Positions 50,133 to 61,946 of a stretch of 64,000 nucleotides of DNA are shown here, one piece after another. The position numbers and the translations under genes are program-made. The stretch lies in the NCBI RefSeq assembly GCF_011300875.1, contig NZ_CP049862.1, positions 3,224,001 through 3,288,000 on the forward strand, given 5' to 3'. Position 1 is the first letter of the stretch. Each line of letters begins with the position of its first letter. Origin of the DNA: Sanguibacter sp. HDW7 (lineage in GTDB: Bacteria > Actinomycetota > Actinomycetes > Actinomycetales > Cellulomonadaceae). Below the pieces are notes generated by a model. It was not told the DNA's origin and made no database searches. It saw nothing but the letters and a program-made list of their open reading frames with translations.

Positions 50133-51446
50133 GTGCGCGTACTCGCCGAGCTCCGGACCCTCCTGAGGATCCGTGACTTCAGACGGCTGTTCACGATCAG
50201 GATCGTGAGCCAGTCGGCCGACGGCATGTTCCAGGCGGGCCTCGCGACCCTGTTCTTCTTCTCGCCGGAGCGCGCATCGAGCGCGGGCCAGGTCGCGATC
50301 GCATTCGCTGTGCTCCTCGCGCCGTTCACGATCGTCGGGCCGTGGGCAGGGGTCTTTCTCGACCGCTGGCGTCGCCGTCAGGTGCTGCTCGTCGGCAACC
50401 TCGTGCGGGCTTTCGTCGCCCTCGTGATCGGTGGGCTCATGCTGGCGACGCCGGCCGGCCAGGATCTCGGCGTCGGGATCTATGCGCTCGCGCTCGTCAA
50501 CCTGTCGATCAACCGCTTCCTGCTCTCGGCCCTGTCGGCGGGCCTGCCGCGGCTCGTCGACGGGCAGCTGCTGCTCACAGCGAACTCGCTGCTCCCGACG
50601 CTCGGCGCGGTGTCGTCGGGCGTCGGCGCGGGGCTGGGGCTGCTCATCGGGCTCGTCGCACCTGCCGGCCGGCTCAAGGATGCGGCCGCTGTCGTCGTCG
50701 CGGCGCTGCTCATGTCGGCGGCGTCGGCTCTCGCGCTGCGCCTGCGCCGGGACCGTCTGGGCCCGGAGGAGCCGGACCGCACGCCCCTGCGGGACTCGCT
50801 CGGCGTCATGGCCCGCGACCTCGTCGCGGGGGCGCGCTACCTCGCGCGGCGGGGCACGCCCGGGCAGGCGCTCGTCGTCATGTCGCTGCACCGGTTCCTC
50901 TTCGGCATGACGATGGTCTACGGGATCCTCCTCGCGAAGAACTACCTCGCCTCCCCGTCGGACGCGTCGGGCGGGCTCGCGGTGTTCGCGCAGATCGGTG
51001 CGGCGACGGGGCTCGGTTTTGCGGCGGCGGTCGTGCTCTCGCCGACGCTCGGCGCGCGGCTCGGCCAGCGGCCGTGGATCCTCGTGTGCCTGGGTCTGGG
51101 GGCGTTCGCCCAGGCCGCACTGGCCGTGCACGTGTCGCTCCCGATGATGCTCGTCGCGGGGGCGGCGCTCGGGCTGTCGTCGCAGGGCGCCAAGATCGCG
51201 GTCGACACGATCGTCCAGCGGGACACGGCCGACGACTTCCGGGGACGCGCGTTCGCTCTGTACGACGTCCTGTACAACACGGGTCTCATCGGGGCGGCGG
51301 CGCTCGCCGCCGCGGCCCTCCCGGACGGCGGCTACTCGCGGCCGCTGTACGCGGCGCTCGCCGTCGTGTACGTCGTCGTCGCGGTCGTGTACGCCCGACG
51401 CGGCGTGCGCGAGCCCCGCGAGGTCGTCGGGGTCACCGGGGCCTGA
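50133..51446 (+). CDS. MFS transporter
   Basis: Encodes 437 residues with about twelve hydrophobic segments. VGPWAGVFLDRWRRRQVLLV near residue 70 is the MFS loop motif (G-x-x-x-D-R-x-x-R). It resembles the MefA/enterobactin-exporter-like group of drug or siderophore exporters; substrate unknown. The leaderless GTG start is supported by TAGCGT seven bases upstream. Confidence 0.88.
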   Translation: MRVLAELRTLLRIRDFRRLFTIRIVSQSADGMFQAGLATLFFFSPERASSAGQVAIAFAVLLAPFTIVGPWAGVFLDRWRRRQVLLVGNLVRAFVALVIGGLMLATPAGQDLGVGIYALALVNLSINRFLLSALSAGLPRLVDGQLLLTANSLLPTLGAVSSGVGAGLGLLIGLVAPAGRLKDAAAVVVAALLMSAASALALRLRRDRLGPEEPDRTPLRDSLGVMARDLVAGARYLARRGTPGQALVVMSLHRFLFGMTMVYGILLAKNYLASPSDASGGLAVFAQIGAATGLGFAAAVVLSPTLGARLGQRPWILVCLGLGAFAQAALAVHVSLPMMLVAGAALGLSSQGAKIAVDTIVQRDTADDFRGRAFALYDVLYNTGLIGAAALAAAALPDGGYSRPLYAALAVVYVVVAVVYARRGVREPREVVGVTGA

Positions 51447-51493
51447 CTCCCCGGGTGGCGCGCTGGGACGTGTGTCACACTGTTCGTTATCCA

Positions 51494-51507
51494 TGGGAGC
51501 GCTTCCT
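51494..51507 (+). promoter_or_regulatory. CebR/LacI-type operator candidate
   Basis: TGGGAGCGCTTCCT matches 12 of 14 positions of TGGGAGCGCTCCCA, the site of actinobacterial CebR/CelR LacI-family regulators of cello-oligosaccharide genes. It lies 211 bases before the importer gene. No LacI gene is in the window. Confidence 0.5.
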
Positions 51508-51552
51508 CGCTGGATGGCAGCGTGAGACCGCACCCACGGGGCTTCTGTGCGA

Positions 51553-51578
51553 GTTAGTCAGGACGGATGCCTAACTAA
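51553..51578 (+). promoter_or_regulatory. Second inverted repeat upstream of importer operon
   Basis: TTAGTCAGG (51553-51561) and CCTAACTAA (51570-51578) pair at 8 of 9 positions across eight bases. Possible operator of an unidentified regulator. Confidence 0.45.
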
Positions 51579-51633
51579 GTCTCATCTTGGTAACGACCCT
51601 GCGCCAGGGGTGCAGATTTAAGTAACCCTTCCT

Positions 51634-51639
51634 TACTAT
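51634..51639 (+). promoter_or_regulatory. -10 of importer operon
   Basis: TACTAT lies in an AT-rich segment, with a weak -35-like TGCAGA 17 bases upstream. The predicted leader is about 60 bases, with GAAAGGA before the ATG at 51705. Confidence 0.5.
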
Positions 51640-51704
51640 GGCTCTAGACCTCCACGGTGGAGGACTCGTCGGTGCAGTGCTGCGCCGCAGAGAAAGGACC
51701 AACG

Positions 51705-53441
51705 ATGCTCCGTACAGGAAGCCGCAAGCGGCTCATCCCGCTGGTGGCGCTGGTTTCCAGCGTCGCGCTGTTCGCCACCGCATGCTCGGGCGACGGCAAG
51801 ACCGAAGAGACGTCAAAGCCCGGTGCGGGTGGCTCCTCGGCGCCGTCCGACAAGCCGGCCGAGAAGGTCGACCGCCCGCTCGTCGTGTTCGCCGGCTCGC
51901 AGACGCCGATCACCGCGAACTTCAACCCGTACGCGCCGACCGTCCTGCACGGCGCGCTCGGCCCCATCTACGAGACGCTCTTCCACTACAACAAGACGTC
52001 GGCCGACCCGGCCACGCCGATGCTCGGTGAGTCCTTCGAGTTCAACGCCGAGGGCACCGAGGCGACGATCAAGCTCCGCGCGGGCGTCAAGTGGAACGAC
52101 GGCAAGGACTTCACGGCCGACGACGTCGTGTTCTCCTTCACCAACGTCGCCAAGGCGAACTACATCGACTCGGCCGAGGCCGTCGACGCCACGACCGTCA
52201 AGCTGAAGTTCAACGCCCCGTCCTTCACCAACGAGTGGGCGATCTTCGGCGCGACGTTCATCGTCCCCAAGCACGTCTTCGGCGAGTTCACCGAGCTCGA
52301 GAAGCTCGTCGCCTTCGCGAACGACAAGGCGCCCGTCGGCACCGGCCCGTTCGTCCTCGAGGCCGCGACCTCCGCGTCGTACACCCTCAAGGCCAACCCG
52401 AACTACTGGCAGACCGGCAAGCCGGCCCTCCAGGAGGTCCAGTACCTCGGCATCGACGGCAACAGCTCTGCTCAGGCGATGATGCAGGCCGGCGAGATCG
52501 ACTACATGTCGCTCTTCGTGCCGAACCCCGAGTCGCTCACCGGCACCGGTGACATCGCGATGGTCAACACGCCGATGGACCCGACCGTCCTCTACACCTG
52601 CGCCAACGCCGACCTCGGCTGCAAGGGTGCCCAGACGGACGTCGCCGTGCGCAACGCTCTCAGCCTCGCGCTCGACCGCAAGACGATCAACGACAAGGCG
52701 TTCGTCGGCCTCGCCGGCACCATCTCGCCCACGTTCGCGCTCCTCGGTCGTGACGACAAGTGGATCGCCGACGGCATGCCCAAGGAGATCGGCCAGACGG
52801 CCGACGTCGCGGGCGCCGAGAAGATCCTCACCGACGCCGGCTACGCCAAGGGCTCGGACGGCATCTTCGCCAAGGATGGCCAGAAGGTCTCCATGAAGCT
52901 CAAGGTCATCTCCGACTGGTCCGACTACGTCTCCGCGGTCGAGCTCATCTCCTCGCAGGCCAAGGCGGCCGGCATCGAGGTCAAGGTCGAGACGACCGAC
53001 TGGGACGGCTTCTCCAACGCGCGTCTCTCCGGTGACTACGAGCTCATCATCGGCGGCATGGTCGGCACGTCGCTGTCCGACCCGTTCCAGCTCTACCGCG
53101 ACTGGTTCGCCGGTACGCACACCCAGAAGGTCGGGACGAACCTCGAGCCCGGCGAGTGGAACATGACGCGCTACTCCAACAAGATCGTCGACGACGCCAT
53201 CGCCACGGCGGCCGGCACGCGTGACGAGGCAGCGAAGAAGGAGGCGTACGGCAAGATCCAGACGGAGATCGTCCGCGACCTCCCGTACATCCCGCTCATC
53301 ATCAACGCCACGCAGACGTGGTTCAACACGGTCGACTACGGCAACTGGCCGACCGAGAGCAACATGTTCGCCTTCCCGGCCGCATGGGGCTCCGTCTCCT
53401 CGGGTGTCGTGCTCTCGAGCATCACCGGCCCGAGCAAGTGA
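51705..53441 (+). CDS. Dpp/Opp-type substrate-binding lipoprotein
   Basis: Encodes 578 residues. The signal peptide ends in the lipobox ATAC near residue 26, followed by a Gly/Ser/Lys linker. The body is the large family-5 binding protein: YETLFHYNK, LRAGVKWNDGKDFTADDVVFSF near residue 130, VGTGPFVLE, and late NATQTWFN. The family binds peptides, nickel or, in cellulolytic and chitinolytic bacteria, oligosaccharides. The downstream hydrolases suggest an amino-sugar or acyl-D-amino-acid ligand. First gene of a nine-gene operon. Confidence 0.93.
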   Translation: MLRTGSRKRLIPLVALVSSVALFATACSGDGKTEETSKPGAGGSSAPSDKPAEKVDRPLVVFAGSQTPITANFNPYAPTVLHGALGPIYETLFHYNKTSADPATPMLGESFEFNAEGTEATIKLRAGVKWNDGKDFTADDVVFSFTNVAKANYIDSAEAVDATTVKLKFNAPSFTNEWAIFGATFIVPKHVFGEFTELEKLVAFANDKAPVGTGPFVLEAATSASYTLKANPNYWQTGKPALQEVQYLGIDGNSSAQAMMQAGEIDYMSLFVPNPESLTGTGDIAMVNTPMDPTVLYTCANADLGCKGAQTDVAVRNALSLALDRKTINDKAFVGLAGTISPTFALLGRDDKWIADGMPKEIGQTADVAGAEKILTDAGYAKGSDGIFAKDGQKVSMKLKVISDWSDYVSAVELISSQAKAAGIEVKVETTDWDGFSNARLSGDYELIIGGMVGTSLSDPFQLYRDWFAGTHTQKVGTNLEPGEWNMTRYSNKIVDDAIATAAGTRDEAAKKEAYGKIQTEIVRDLPYIPLIINATQTWFNTVDYGNWPTESNMFAFPAAWGSVSSGVVLSSITGPSK

Positions 53442-53487
53442 CACCTGAGCCGAAGAGGAGCTGGATCGAAGTGAGGACGGCAACGCC

Positions 53488-54483
53488 ATGAAGTTCTACA
53501 TCCGAAGGATCGCCTTCTACCTGGTGACCCTCTGGGCAGCCATCTCCCTCAACTTCTTCATCCCCAAGCTGATGCCCGGCAATCCTGCCGACATCTTCCG
53601 GGAGAACCTTCTCCGCCAGGGTGGCGAGGTCACCCCGGCCATGGAGAAGACGATCCAGCTCCTCTTCGGCTCTCCCGACGACTCCCTCTGGGAGCAGTAC
53701 ACGCGGTACTGGTCGAACCTCTTCCAGGGCAACCTGGGAATCTCGACCACGAAGTACCCGACTCCGGTCACCGAGCTCCTCAGCGAGGCGCTCCCCTGGA
53801 CCCTCATCCTCGTCGGCACCGCGACCGTCATCGCCTTCGTCCTGGGCGTCGGGCTCGGCGCCTGGGCGGGCTGGAAGCGCGGCACGTGGGTCGACAGCCT
53901 CATCCCCGGCTCCGCACTCATGCAGTCCATCCCGTACTTCTGGCTCGCGCTCGTGCTCGTCGCGATCTTCTCGGTCAACCTCGGTTGGTTCCCGATCATC
54001 GGCGGCTACTCGGCCCGCGAGTTCCGCGGCGGGCCAGAGATGTCGTGGGAGTTCATCGCGAGCGCCACGAAGCACGCGGTCCTGCCCGCGGCGACCATCG
54101 TCATCTCGTCCGTCGGCGGCTGGCTCATCGGCATGCGCAACATGATGGTCGCGACCCTCTCCGAGGACTACGTGACGACGGCCGAGGCCAAGGGGCTCAA
54201 GCCCTCCCGCGTCTTCCTCACCTACGCGACGCGCAACGCGTCGCTCCCCTCGCTCGCAGGATTCACGATCACCCTCGGCTTCGTCGTCGCCGGATCGATC
54301 GTCATGGAGCAGGTCTTCTCCTACCCCGGGATCGGCAAGCTCATGATCACCGCGGTGACGCAGAAGGACTTCGCGCTCATGCAGGGAGTGTTCCTCGTCA
54401 TCACCCTCACGGTGCTCGCGGCGAACTTCCTCATGGACATCTTCTACGGACTCATCGACCCGAGGGCGCGCCAGAATGTCTGA
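53488..54483 (+). CDS. Dpp/Opp-type ABC permease (DppB-like)
   Basis: Encodes 331 residues with six hydrophobic segments. The N-terminal FYIRRIAFYLVTLWAAISLN and PGNPADIFREN match the DppB family, and the coupling loop reads YVTTAEAKGLKPSRVFL. It pairs with the next permease to form the channel. It overlaps that gene by eight bases. Confidence 0.95.
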   Translation: MKFYIRRIAFYLVTLWAAISLNFFIPKLMPGNPADIFRENLLRQGGEVTPAMEKTIQLLFGSPDDSLWEQYTRYWSNLFQGNLGISTTKYPTPVTELLSEALPWTLILVGTATVIAFVLGVGLGAWAGWKRGTWVDSLIPGSALMQSIPYFWLALVLVAIFSVNLGWFPIIGGYSAREFRGGPEMSWEFIASATKHAVLPAATIVISSVGGWLIGMRNMMVATLSEDYVTTAEAKGLKPSRVFLTYATRNASLPSLAGFTITLGFVVAGSIVMEQVFSYPGIGKLMITAVTQKDFALMQGVFLVITLTVLAANFLMDIFYGLIDPRARQNV

Positions 54484-55480
54484 CAACTCCACCACCCAGA
54501 CCACTCCGGACACGGCGCTCGCCCAGGCGGCCGGCGCACCAGCGCTCAGCGGCGCTCCGCAGCGCGGCGGACTGAAGTCGTTCCTGCCGAGCTTCTCCGG
54601 CAAGCTCGCCATCGGCCTCGTCCTCACGCTCGGCATCACGGCCTTCGCGCTCATCGCGCCGCACGTGACGCAGGACCCGCGCAACTACGACTCCGACCGG
54701 TTCCTGCCGCCCGGCTCCGGGCACCTGCTCGGAACCAACAACCTCGGTGCCGACGTCCTCGCCCAGCTCGCCGAAGGTGCGGCCGGATCGCTCATGGTCG
54801 GTCTCGTCACCGGTGTCATCGCGATCCTGCTCTCGCTCGTCTTCGGCATCGTCGCGGGCTACCTCGGCGGCTGGACCGACGAGGTCCTCTCCCTCATCAC
54901 GAGCATCATGCTCGTCATCCCGGGCCTCCCGCTCATCATCGTCATCGCGGCCTACCTCGAGAACCGCTCGCTCACGGTCATCGCGATCATCCTCGGCCTC
55001 ACCAGCTGGGCCGGACCCGCGATCGTCCTGAGGACCCAGGCAAGATCGCTGCGCAACCGCGACTACGTCGCCGCCGCACGCGTCGCCGGCGAGCGCCCCC
55101 TACGCATCATCACCGTCGAGATCCTCCCGAACCTGCTCCCGCTCCTCGCGGCGCAGTTCCTCGGGGCGTTCGTCGCCGCGATCCTCGCGGAGGCCGGCCT
55201 CTCCTTCCTCGGTCTCGGCCCCTCCGGCTCGCTCACCTGGGGCGTCATGCTCAACCAGGCGATGGCGCACAACGCGTTCCAGGTCGGCGCCTGGTGGTGG
55301 TTCGTCCCGCCGGGCCTCCTCATCGCCCTCTTCGGTTGCGGTCTCTCGCTCATCAACTTCTCGATCGACGAGATCATCAACCCCAAGCTCCGCAACGCAC
55401 CGGCCGCCGTCAAGAGCGTCCGCAAGGCGCGCAAGGCCGGCGCCGAGGTCACGTCCTCCGCCACGACGAAGGAGGCCTGA
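54476..55480 (+). CDS. Dpp/Opp-type ABC permease (DppC-like)
   Basis: Encodes 334 residues. A polar N-terminus of about 40 residues precedes the first membrane segment. GTNNLGADVLAQLAEGAAGS near residue 83 and the coupling loop DYVAAARVAGERPLRIITVE near 195 are DppC signatures. It ends three bases before the first ATPase gene. Confidence 0.95.
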   Translation: MSDNSTTQTTPDTALAQAAGAPALSGAPQRGGLKSFLPSFSGKLAIGLVLTLGITAFALIAPHVTQDPRNYDSDRFLPPGSGHLLGTNNLGADVLAQLAEGAAGSLMVGLVTGVIAILLSLVFGIVAGYLGGWTDEVLSLITSIMLVIPGLPLIIVIAAYLENRSLTVIAIILGLTSWAGPAIVLRTQARSLRNRDYVAAARVAGERPLRIITVEILPNLLPLLAAQFLGAFVAAILAEAGLSFLGLGPSGSLTWGVMLNQAMAHNAFQVGAWWWFVPPGLLIALFGCGLSLINFSIDEIINPKLRNAPAAVKSVRKARKAGAEVTSSATTKEA

Positions 55481-55483
55481 ACC

Positions 55484-57248
<1,765 letters not shown>

Positions 57249-57252
<4 letters not shown>

Positions 57253-58991
57253 CCGGCTCCGCGGCGTCACGCAGCCTGCTCCCCCTCCCGCGATCTGTCG
57301 CCGCGGGTCAGGGGACCGTCGCCCTCCACGACGGTTCGCGGATGCATGTCGCTCCTCAGCTCCGTCCGGCAGCCCGCGCCTGGGCCCGTGACGCCGCGGA
57401 AGCCCACGGTGTCGACCTCGTCCTCACGGACGAGGTCGACGCACCCGTGGTCCTCGAGATCGACCCCGTCCTCCCTGCGGGCGGGTACACGCTGACGACC
57501 CGCCGCACCGGCACGCGCGTGCGGATCGGCGCGGGCGACCTCGCCGGAGCCTTCGCCGCCGTGCAGACCCTGCGCCAGCTCGCAGGTCCCGACGGCTTCC
57601 GGCGCGGTCCCGTGCGGAACGCGGGCCGGATCGAGCTTCCCGTCATCCAGGTCGAGGACGCCCCCCGCTTCGCGTGGCGCGGCATCCTGCTCGACGTCGC
57701 CCGGCACTTCCTGCCGAAGGCCGACGTCCTGCGGTTCATCGACCTCGCGGCAGCCCACCACCTCAACGTGCTCCACCTGCACCTCACGGACGACCAGGGC
57801 TGGCGCGTCGAGATCGACGCGTTCCCCCGGCTCACCGAGGTCGGCTCGTGGCGCCCGACGACGCAGGTCGGTTCGTGGCGCTTCCCCAATCTCGACGGCC
57901 GCCCGCACGGCGGCTTCTACACGAAGGACGACCTGCGCGAGATCGTCGCGTACGCGCGCGCCCGTGGCGTCGAGGTCATGCCGGAGATCGACGTGCCTGG
58001 TCACGTCGAGGCCGCGATCGCGGCGTACCCCGAGCTCGGCGTGTCGAAGAAGCCGCACCAGGTCCGCACCACGTGGGGCATCTCGACGCAGGTGCTCGAC
58101 CCGTCCGAGGCGAGCCTCGACTTCTTCCGCACCGTCGTCGACGAGCTCGTCGAGGTGTTCGACGGGCCCTGGTTCGGCATCGGCGGCGACGAGGTCCCGC
58201 CGCACCTGTGGCTCGACGCGCCGCACGTCGTCGCGCAGGCCGAGGCCCTGGGCCTCGGCTCGGTCGCAGAGCTGCACGGCTGGTTCCTCGGCCGTCTGGC
58301 CGAGCACGTCCTCGCACGCGGTCGCCGGCCCGTCGTGTGGGACGAGGGTGTGACCGAGCACCTCCCGCAGCAGGCGATCGTCACGTCGTGGCGCGGCTTC
58401 GCGGCCGGCGTCCGGGCGACCCAGGCGGGCCACGACGTCGTCATGGCGCCCGAGCAGGTCGTCTACCTCGACCACCGTGCCTCGGAGCGCGAGGACGAGC
58501 CGGTGCCTGTCGGCTTCGCACGCACGCTCGAGGACGTGTATGCGTTCGAGCCGCTGCCGGACGACGTGCTCGCACGGACGGGCCCCGTGGGCCCGGGTCG
58601 AGTGCTCGGCGTCCAGGCGTGCCTGTGGTCGGAGTACCTCCACGACGCCCGACGGCGCGACTACGCGGCGTTCCCGCGCCTCGCGGCGTTCGCCGAGGTC
58701 GCGTGGTCGCCCGCGACGGACCGCTCCCTCGGGTCGGCGGCGCAGGACGAGTTCCGCGCGCGCCTCGTCGACGCCCACCTGCCGCGCCTCGCGGCCGCGG
58801 GCGTCGAGCACCGCCCCCTCGACGGTCCCCTCCCCTGGCAGCAGCTGCCGGGCCTGCCGGGCTGGCCGATCGACCTCGCGGCGACCCTCGCCGCAGCGGG
58901 CCCCGAGGGCCATGTCGGTGGGTGGCACGAGGGCAACGAGCACGGCGACGCGGGTCTCGCGGCGGCGCCGGCCGACGGGACCCCGGAGTGA
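57249..58991 (+). CDS. Cytoplasmic beta-N-acetylhexosaminidase (GH20)
   Basis: Encodes 580 residues. A GH20 N-terminal alpha/beta domain (about 10-125) is followed by the barrel (RFAWRGILLDVARHFLPKAD, LHLHLTDDQGWRVEID). The catalytic Asp-Glu pair is in GIGGDEVPP near residue 313. There is no signal peptide, so it acts inside the cell on imported material and should release terminal beta-GlcNAc or GalNAc. The GTG overlaps the importer ATPase stop (GTGA), tying hydrolysis directly to uptake. Confidence 0.95.
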
Positions 58992-60541
58992 TCGTCCGCG
59001 GCGCCCGCCTCCCGCTCGGCACGCATCTCTCGGCACCCGTCGACCTCCATGTCACGGGTGACCGGGTCTCCGCCGTCGTGCCCGCAGGCCGCGGCGTCGA
59101 CCTTCCCGAGGGACCGGTCCTCGATGCGGGCGGGCGCGTCGCGCTGCCCGGCTTCGTCGACGCGCACTCGCACGCGGAGTCGGCGGTGTTCGACGCCGAC
59201 GTCCAGGCCGCGCTCCTGCGGCAGGGCGTGACGACCGTGGTCCTCGGTCTTGACGGCGTCTCGTACGCACCGGACCCGAACGGCCGTGGCTGGGCCGGGG
59301 AGTACTTCGCCGGGATCCTCGGTGCGCACCCGACGTTCCGCGGCGGCTCCGTCGCGGACCTGCTCGCGACGTACGAGGGCGCGGTCCCCGTCAACGTCGC
59401 CTACCTCGCGCCGCACGGCACGATCCGGCACGCGGTGCTCGGCGCGTCGGACGCCCCGGCGGACGACGACGCACGCGCGCGCATCGTCGCGCTGCTGCGC
59501 GAGGCGCTCGACGACGGCGCCGTCGGCCTGTCGACCGGTCTCGAGTACGTGCCGGCCGCGCACGCGGACCGGGCCGAGCTCGAGGCGCTGCTCACGGAGG
59601 TCGCACGCCGCGACCTCGTCCACGCGAGCCACATGCGCGGCTACGAGGAGCACGCGGCCCGCGCTCTCGGCGAGCTCGCGGACCTCGCTCTCGCGACGGG
59701 CGTGCGGACCCATGTCTCGCACCTGCACGGCCCGGCCGCCGAGGTCCTCGGGGCGCTCGCCGCGGCCGAGGCCCGCGGCGTGAGCATGACCCACGACACC
59801 TACCCTTTCCTCCGCGGCTGCTCGATCCTCTCGATGGTCGCCCTGCCGACGTGGCTGCCGCTCGCTGACGCCGCAGCGACGCGCGCGGCGCTCGGCGACC
59901 CGGCGACCGCCGCACGCGTCGGCGAGCACCTCGCGACGCTCGACGACCTCTGGCCGCGCGTGACGCTCGCCTCCGTCCCCGGCGATCTCGCGTGGACCGA
60001 GGGGCTCGCGCTGCTCGAGGTCGCGTCGCGGCTCGGCACGACACCCGCTGACGCAGCGCTGCGCCTCCTCGTCGCGTCCGACCTGCGCGTCACGTGCATC
60101 TTCCAGCAGCCCCCGACGGGCACGGAGGCGTCCCTCACCGCGCTCGCGACGCACGGCGGCCACACGGTCGGCTCCGACTCGATCTACCCCGGCTCCCGCC
60201 CGCACCCGCGCGGCTGGGCGACCTTCCCCGCGACCCTCGCCCGCATGCTCGCGCCCACGGGGCCGTGGTCGTGGGCGGATGCCGCCGAGCACCTCGCAGG
60301 TCGCGGGGCACGCGCGCACTCGCTCGCGCGCGGGACGCTCACGGTCGGCGCGGTGGCCGACCTCGTGCTCGTCGACCCGGACCGTCTCGCGGCGCGTGCG
60401 ACGTACGACGACCCGCGTCTCCCTGCGGAGGGCATCGACGACGTCGTCGTCGCCGGAGTGCAGGTCCTCACGGACGGACGGCTCACGGGAGCCACGCCCG
60501 GGCGCGCGCTGCGCCCCGACCCGGAAGGCGGTCGACGATGA
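58988..60541 (+). CDS. N-acyl-D-amino-acid deacylase (amidohydrolase)
   Basis: Encodes 517 residues. The amidohydrolase metal site begins with PGFVDAHSHAES near residue 57. GLSTGLEYVP and RTHVSHLHG continue it, and the later aspartate is in VGSDSIYPG. The loop that normally holds the zinc cysteine (GNCG) reads GLDG, an aspartate instead. It should release D-amino acids from N-acyl forms. The GTG overlaps the GH20 stop, and its own stop overlaps the next start. Confidence 0.9.
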   Translation: MIVRGARLPLGTHLSAPVDLHVTGDRVSAVVPAGRGVDLPEGPVLDAGGRVALPGFVDAHSHAESAVFDADVQAALLRQGVTTVVLGLDGVSYAPDPNGRGWAGEYFAGILGAHPTFRGGSVADLLATYEGAVPVNVAYLAPHGTIRHAVLGASDAPADDDARARIVALLREALDDGAVGLSTGLEYVPAAHADRAELEALLTEVARRDLVHASHMRGYEEHAARALGELADLALATGVRTHVSHLHGPAAEVLGALAAAEARGVSMTHDTYPFLRGCSILSMVALPTWLPLADAAATRAALGDPATAARVGEHLATLDDLWPRVTLASVPGDLAWTEGLALLEVASRLGTTPADAALRLLVASDLRVTCIFQQPPTGTEASLTALATHGGHTVGSDSIYPGSRPHPRGWATFPATLARMLAPTGPWSWADAAEHLAGRGARAHSLARGTLTVGAVADLVLVDPDRLAARATYDDPRLPAEGIDDVVVAGVQVLTDGRLTGATPGRALRPDPEGGRR

Positions 60542-61902
60542 CTGCGACGACGACGAGGACGGCGACCGGGACCGTCCTCGGGCCCTGGACGAAGGGCCTG
60601 TGCCTCGACGGCGCGCTGCCGATCGAGGAGCTGCGGGCGCGCCTCGCGGTCGACCGTCCGTCTCTTGACGACCCCCTCTTCTCGTGGCCGCTGCTCACGC
60701 TCGGCGCGGACGCGCTCGACAACAACCTCGCGGCGATGGCACACGTCGCTGCCGCCCGTGGTGTCCTTCACGCGCCGCACGCGAAGACGCACATGTCGCC
60801 GCAGCTCGCGGCGCGCCAGATCGCGGCCGGCGCATGGGGTCTCACGGTGGCCGACGGAGCCCAGCTGCGCGCTGTCCTCGCGTGGGAGCTCGCGGATCTG
60901 CGCCGTGTCGTCGTCGCCAACGAGATGCTCGACGCGCGCGACCTGCGCTGGCTGTGCGCGGAGCTCGCGCGCCGCGCCGCCCTCGGTCGGCCCCTCGAGG
61001 TTCTCGTCCAGGTCGACTCGGCGCGTGGCATCGAGGTGCTCGCGGGCATCCTCGCGGGGATCCCGGGCTCGGCCGAGCCTGGCGCGCCCGTCCCGGCCGT
61101 GCTCGTCGAGCTCGGCGCGAGCGGCGGCCGTGCAGGCGCGCGGAGCCTCCAGGAGGCCGAGGCGCTCGGTCGCCTCGCGCACGCGCAGCGGGTGCAGGTC
61201 CGCGGTGTGAGCGGCTACGAGGGCTCCGTGACCCATGGGCACGACGCCGCGGCGCTCGCCGCGGTCCGACGGTTCGTCGGCGAGCTGCGCGAGCTCGCGG
61301 GCCGGCTCGTCGCCGGCGGCGTCATCTCTCTCACCCCGGCCGCGGCGCCCGACGAGACGCCGGGCGTCGTCGTCTCGGCCGGCGGCAGCGCCTACCTCGA
61401 CGTCGTGCTCGACACCCTGCCGGGCTCGATCGTGCCCCCGGGGCACCGTTCGCCGGTCGAGGTCCGTCCGGTCGTCCGCGCGGGCGCGTACCTCACCCAC
61501 GACGACGGGCTCCTCGTACGCGCCGACCCCTGGTCCCGCATGCCGGCCGACTGGGTCGTGACCGTCCCGCAGCCCGCGCTGCGGGTCCACGCACAGGTCC
61601 TCTCGACGCCCGAGCCGGGCCTCGCGATCATCGGCGCGGGCCGCCGCCACGTCCCCTACGACATCGACCTGCCGGTGCCCCTCGGGCTGCCGGGGTGGGA
61701 GATCGTCAAGGTCGACGACCAGCACGCCTACCTGCGCCACACCGAGGCGGAGCCGGGCGCACCGGGTCCCGCGTCGCTCCAGCCCGGGGAGGTCGTCACG
61801 CTCGGCCTCTCCCACCCGTGCACCGCGTTCGACAAGTGGCGCACGGCCATCCTCGTCGACGCCGACGGCCACGCCGTCGACGTCGTCGAGACCCAGCTCT
61901 GA
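60538..61902 (+). CDS. D-serine dehydratase-like PLP enzyme (fold type III)
   Basis: Encodes 454 residues. The PLP lysine lies in LHAPHAKTHMSPQLA near residue 82 within an alanine-racemase-like barrel. The C-terminal D-serine-dehydratase-like domain carries the zinc pair in LGLSHPCTAFDKW (His and Cys two apart). It likely dehydrates D-serine or D-threonine, or acts as a D-threonine aldolase; sequence does not decide. The ATG overlaps the deacylase stop. Confidence 0.9.
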   Translation: MTATTTRTATGTVLGPWTKGLCLDGALPIEELRARLAVDRPSLDDPLFSWPLLTLGADALDNNLAAMAHVAAARGVLHAPHAKTHMSPQLAARQIAAGAWGLTVADGAQLRAVLAWELADLRRVVVANEMLDARDLRWLCAELARRAALGRPLEVLVQVDSARGIEVLAGILAGIPGSAEPGAPVPAVLVELGASGGRAGARSLQEAEALGRLAHAQRVQVRGVSGYEGSVTHGHDAAALAAVRRFVGELRELAGRLVAGGVISLTPAAAPDETPGVVVSAGGSAYLDVVLDTLPGSIVPPGHRSPVEVRPVVRAGAYLTHDDGLLVRADPWSRMPADWVVTVPQPALRVHAQVLSTPEPGLAIIGAGRRHVPYDIDLPVPLGLPGWEIVKVDDQHAYLRHTEAEPGAPGPASLQPGEVVTLGLSHPCTAFDKWRTAILVDADGHAVDVVETQL

Positions 61903-61946
61903 CGTCACGGACGTCGGCGCAGCACGTCACCATCGAGGAGAGAACC

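Noticed and set aside
48891-51533. An 880-codon minus-strand frame opposite ino1 and the MFS gene
   Set aside because: Antisense artefact with low-complexity composition and no start signal.
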